The notes below the pieces were generated by a model. The model did not search any database, was not told the origin of the DNA, and saw nothing but the letters and a program-made list of their open reading frames with translations. Shown piece by piece: positions 6,929-8,647 of a stretch of DNA of 8,647 bases. Source of the stretch: Acidobacteriota bacterium (GTDB lineage: Bacteria > Acidobacteriota > Terriglobia > Versatilivoradales > Versatilivoraceae); NCBI GenBank assembly GCA_026706225.1, contig JAPOZE010000324.1, positions 1 through 8,647 on the forward strand, written 5' to 3'. The stretch's first letter is position 1, and each line of letters opens with the position of its first letter. The position numbers and the translations under genes are program-made.

Positions 6929-7687
6929 TCAGTCCAGAACCACAAACGGCGGCGGGCCGGGAGATTCTTCCAGACAGGTGCCGAGGCTGAATGCCACCGA
7001 TTCGGTCAAGAGCTCGACCAACGGCCCCGTTTGATAGCACAGGGCCTTCTGAAGCGCCATCGAATACCGTCCGGCCAGCTCGGAACGAATCACAGCAGGC
7101 GGATATCCCGCTCTGACAAGAAAGAAGTTTGAGAACAGACGCAGTGTCTTGCCGTTGTGCCGGTCAAAGGGTTGGATGTCGATCAACTTCAGCAGCACCA
7201 GCGCAGCCTGCTCCACCTCGTGCATCTCGGCGAAACTATCCGCCTGGCACCATTGAAGGGCTGTATCGACCAGGTGTGGAACCAGCTCCGGCTCGGCAGG
7301 GTCGTGGCTTTCCAGCAGGGGTGCGGCCGGCCCGCGCCGGTATTCGGATAGTCGGCCCGCGGGCTGCCCCATGAGTCGGGAGTGCAGCTCCCGCAGGTCG
7401 GCAGGAGTCGGCGCAGCCGATTGTCGGGCTCTCTCCAGGAACCAGCGCCAGGCCCTGACGTGACGCTCCTGTTGACGCCGTCCCTCGTTTTGCCGGGATT
7501 CCGGTACGGGACCGGTCCCCTCCCCCGGCCGGTCCAGGGCGCAGTTGTGTTTGGCCCAAACGTCTCCCGTCAACCTCTCGAATGCCACGTTGGCGCCGGG
7601 AGCCCCCTGCCGCTGTGTCCACCGGTCCCGTTGGCCGGTGATGCCGGCGAATAGCCGGCGTGTCTTCAACTCGAATCCGTTCCCCAC
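6929..7687 (-). CDS. Fic-domain protein with degenerate catalytic motif
   Basis: A 252-residue protein with the Fic core in its C-terminal two thirds. Typical Fic landmarks appear in order: RELHSRLMG (99-107), LSEYRRG (113-119, the G-x-YR loop), HEVEQAALVLLKLIDI (156-171), then the signature region QPFDRHNGKTLR (172-183) and LRLFSNFFLVRAGYPPAV (182-199). Canonical Fic is HPFx(D/E)GNGRxxR. Here the catalytic His is Gln172 (codon CAA), the Mg-binding acid is Arg176 and the first Gly is His177, while Asn178, Gly179, Lys180 and Arg183 remain. Classical AMP transfer is therefore unlikely. SRQNEG (64-69) fits the (S/T)xxxE(G/N) inhibitory-helix pattern upstream of the core, but the match is short and could be chance. 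GTG 7687 has GAGG 6 nt upstream and lies 23 nt after smpB. The frame has no disruption, so it is not a simple pseudogene. Substrate unknown. Confidence 0.8.
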   Translation of the reverse strand: MGNGFELKTRRLFAGITGQRDRWTQRQGAPGANVAFERLTGDVWAKHNCALDRPGEGTGPVPESRQNEGRRQQERHVRAWRWFLERARQSAAPTPADLRELHSRLMGQPAGRLSEYRRGPAAPLLESHDPAEPELVPHLVDTALQWCQADSFAEMHEVEQAALVLLKLIDIQPFDRHNGKTLRLFSNFFLVRAGYPPAVIRSELAGRYSMALQKALCYQTGPLVELLTESVAFSLGTCLEESPGPPPFVVLD

Positions 7688-7710
7688 TGTCGGCCTCGCA
7701 CAGCCTTCCC

Positions 7711-8193
7711 TCAGCCGGCTCCCCTCTGTTTCATGGCCTGACGGGCCTCCCGCTCCATGGTCTTGCGTTTTTCCTTTTCCCGCTTGTCGAAGAGCTTCTT
7801 ACCCTTGGCCAATGCGATCTCACACTTGGCCCGGCCCTTGTGGAAGTAGATTCGAAGGGGCACCAGGGTCATGCCGCGCTCACTGGTCTGCCCAATGAGC
7901 TTTCGAATCTCCCGGCGATGTAGCAACAACTTTCGCGGCCGCAGGGGCTGGTGGTTCATGCGGTTTCCCTGCTCATAGGGACTGATATGACAGTTGAGCA
8001 GCCACACTTCCCCCCCCTTGACCACACCGTAGCCGTCTTTCAGGTTGACCCGACCGGCTCGAATGGATTTGACCTCGGTTCCCCGCAGCGCCATGCCGGC
8101 TTCGAAGACGTCGGAGATGTGGTATTGGTGGAAGGCCTGCCTGTTCAGGCTGACTATCTTCTCTCCGGTTCGGTGCGTGTTGGAAGGCTTCAT
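7711..8193 (-). CDS. smpB: SsrA-binding protein SmpB
   Basis: Partner of tmRNA in trans-translation: it brings tmRNA to stalled ribosomes and its tail enters the empty mRNA channel. The 160-residue protein has the whole family pattern: NRQAFHQYHI (17-26), GTEVKSIRAGRVNLKD (38-53), CHISPYEQGN (68-77), RPRKLLLHRREIRKLIG (85-101), MTLVPLRIYF (108-117), and KCEIALAKGKKLFDKREKEK (123-142) leading into the basic C-terminal helix. The first 10 or so residues are a variable extension. ATG 8193 is the only suitable start and has a weak Shine-Dalgarno. It lies 24 nt after the partial gene on its right and 23 nt before fic, suggesting one transcript. The tmRNA gene (ssrA) is not in the window. Confidence 0.97.
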   Translation of the reverse strand: MKPSNTHRTGEKIVSLNRQAFHQYHISDVFEAGMALRGTEVKSIRAGRVNLKDGYGVVKGGEVWLLNCHISPYEQGNRMNHQPLRPRKLLLHRREIRKLIGQTSERGMTLVPLRIYFHKGRAKCEIALAKGKKLFDKREKEKRKTMEREARQAMKQRGAG

Positions 8194-8217
8194 GAGCCCG
8201 GCGCAGCTCTTGGAGGG

Positions 8218-8647
8218 CTATTTCCGCTGGTATGGATTGGGTGCACGCCGGCTTGGATTCACGGCTGTCCGTGCCCCGGACGGCCGCGGGGAACGCACCT
8301 GCCCGGGCTGTGCTGCAGCAGGCTGACCAATGATTGGAGGTTGGCTGCTCAAGGTTTGGCCGTAGGGCTGGCTGACCGGCAATGGGGACGCCGGCTGGGG
8401 CGTTAGCGGGGGCTTGGGCTGCGCCGCCGGCCTGATCTTCTGCGCCCTGGAAGCTGTCCTTGCCCCTGAACCCGACCGTGGGCTGAACGGTGTCGCATTG
8501 CGGCCGACAAAGGGTCTGCGAGGGGATCGGGAGGCCGGGCGACTGCGCCGGGCCTGTGGCGCGATCTTCTTGGATCTACCGGTTACGATCAAGCGGGACA
8601 GGCTGTCGGGACGACCCGCCCGAGCCAGCAGAAAGTAGTCAAAACCG
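8218..8647 (-). CDS. Unidentified protein, C-terminal 142 residues, with Pro/Gln/Arg-rich basic tail (runs off the right edge)
   Basis: The frame is open from the window edge to TAG at 8218-8220, 24 nt before smpB. The first visible residues (GFDYFLLARAGRPDSLSRLI) look like the end of a folded domain. From about the 22nd visible residue the protein becomes low-complexity and very basic: Arg/Ser/Lys-rich first, then Pro/Gln-rich with repeated QP dipeptides, ending in an Arg/Pro/Asn stretch. A TTG at 8592 could formally start a shorter ORF, but the open upstream frame makes the longer partial gene more likely. Codon choice is GC-rich at third positions, as in its neighbours. I do not recognise the family. 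The tail is probably disordered and could bind RNA, DNA or cell wall. Confidence 0.5.
   Translation of the reverse strand, partial: GFDYFLLARAGRPDSLSRLIVTGRSKKIAPQARRSRPASRSPRRPFVGRNATPFSPRSGSGARTASRAQKIRPAAQPKPPLTPQPASPLPVSQPYGQTLSSQPPIIGQPAAAQPGQVRSPRPSGARTAVNPSRRAPNPYQRK

Noticed and set aside
5572..7034. Two plus-strand frames of 263 and 323 codons spanning the end of cobA/hemD and the thpR region
   Set aside because: They run across both the CobA-HemD end and the antisense of thpR, with Arg/Pro/Gly-rich shadow composition. The real genes on each side have full motifs.
6894..7040. N-terminal extension of thpR to 7040 (49 extra residues)
   Set aside because: It overlaps the end of the fic gene, and ThpR proteins normally begin just before the first beta strand, matching ATG 6893.
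8218..8647. Right-edge gene as RNase P protein (rnpA) or an N-acetylmuramoyl-alanine amidase
   Set aside because: The few folded residues faintly recall both families, but no diagnostic motif (RNR box of RnpA, or amidase zinc ligands) is visible.
1..8647. tRNA, tmRNA, CRISPR array, insertion sequence or riboswitch (e.g. cobalamin) in the intergenic regions
   Set aside because: The intergenic spaces are short, and I saw no cloverleaf, repeat-spacer pattern, terminal inverted repeats with transposase, or B12-box-like sequence.

Overview
The window is a GC-rich (roughly 60 % by eye), densely packed bacterial chromosome segment of housekeeping genes. It holds three transcription blocks and no visible mobile element, CRISPR array, tRNA or rRNA. 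The gene order M50 protease–trpS next to hemX–hemA–hemC–cobA/hemD resembles layouts I associate with Acidobacteriota and the old Deltaproteobacteria (Geobacter-like genomes). The sequence alone does not settle the phylum.

Left block (minus strand, 1-1302): a site-2-type membrane metalloprotease (M50, GTG start) is followed 24 nt downstream by trpS, which runs off the left edge just after its KMSKS loop. Between this block and the next lies a short divergent control region (1303-1522). It carries a good sigma70-like promoter (TTGTTG, 17 nt, TATAAT) pointing right. That promoter places the real start of the next gene at 1523, and an imperfect direct repeat flanks its -10 box.

Middle block (plus strand, 1523-6220): a tetrapyrrole operon. 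A CcsA/HemX-like membrane protein overlaps hemA (glutamyl-tRNA reductase) by 4 nt. After a 177-nt gap with a perfect hairpin comes hemC (hydroxymethylbilane synthase), and 16 nt later a fused CobA-HemD protein (uroporphyrinogen-III methyltransferase plus uroporphyrinogen-III synthase). Together they cover glutamyl-tRNA to glutamate-1-semialdehyde, porphobilinogen to hydroxymethylbilane, its closure to uroporphyrinogen III, and diversion of that branch-point compound to precorrin-2 (siroheme/B12/heme d1 side). HemL and HemB must lie elsewhere.

Right block (minus strand, 8647-6312, converging on the heme operon): an unidentified gene entering from the right edge with a Pro/Gln/Arg-rich basic tail, then smpB (trans-translation), a Fic-domain protein whose catalytic signature is degenerate, and thpR (2H-family RNA cyclic phosphodiesterase/2'-5' ligase). 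Gaps of 23-35 nt suggest one transcript.

Most of the window is conventional. The item most worth attention is the Fic protein at 6929-7687, which keeps the fold-level pattern but has Gln in place of the catalytic His and Arg in place of the Mg-binding acid, and sits between two RNA/translation genes. I saw no clear new multi-gene system.
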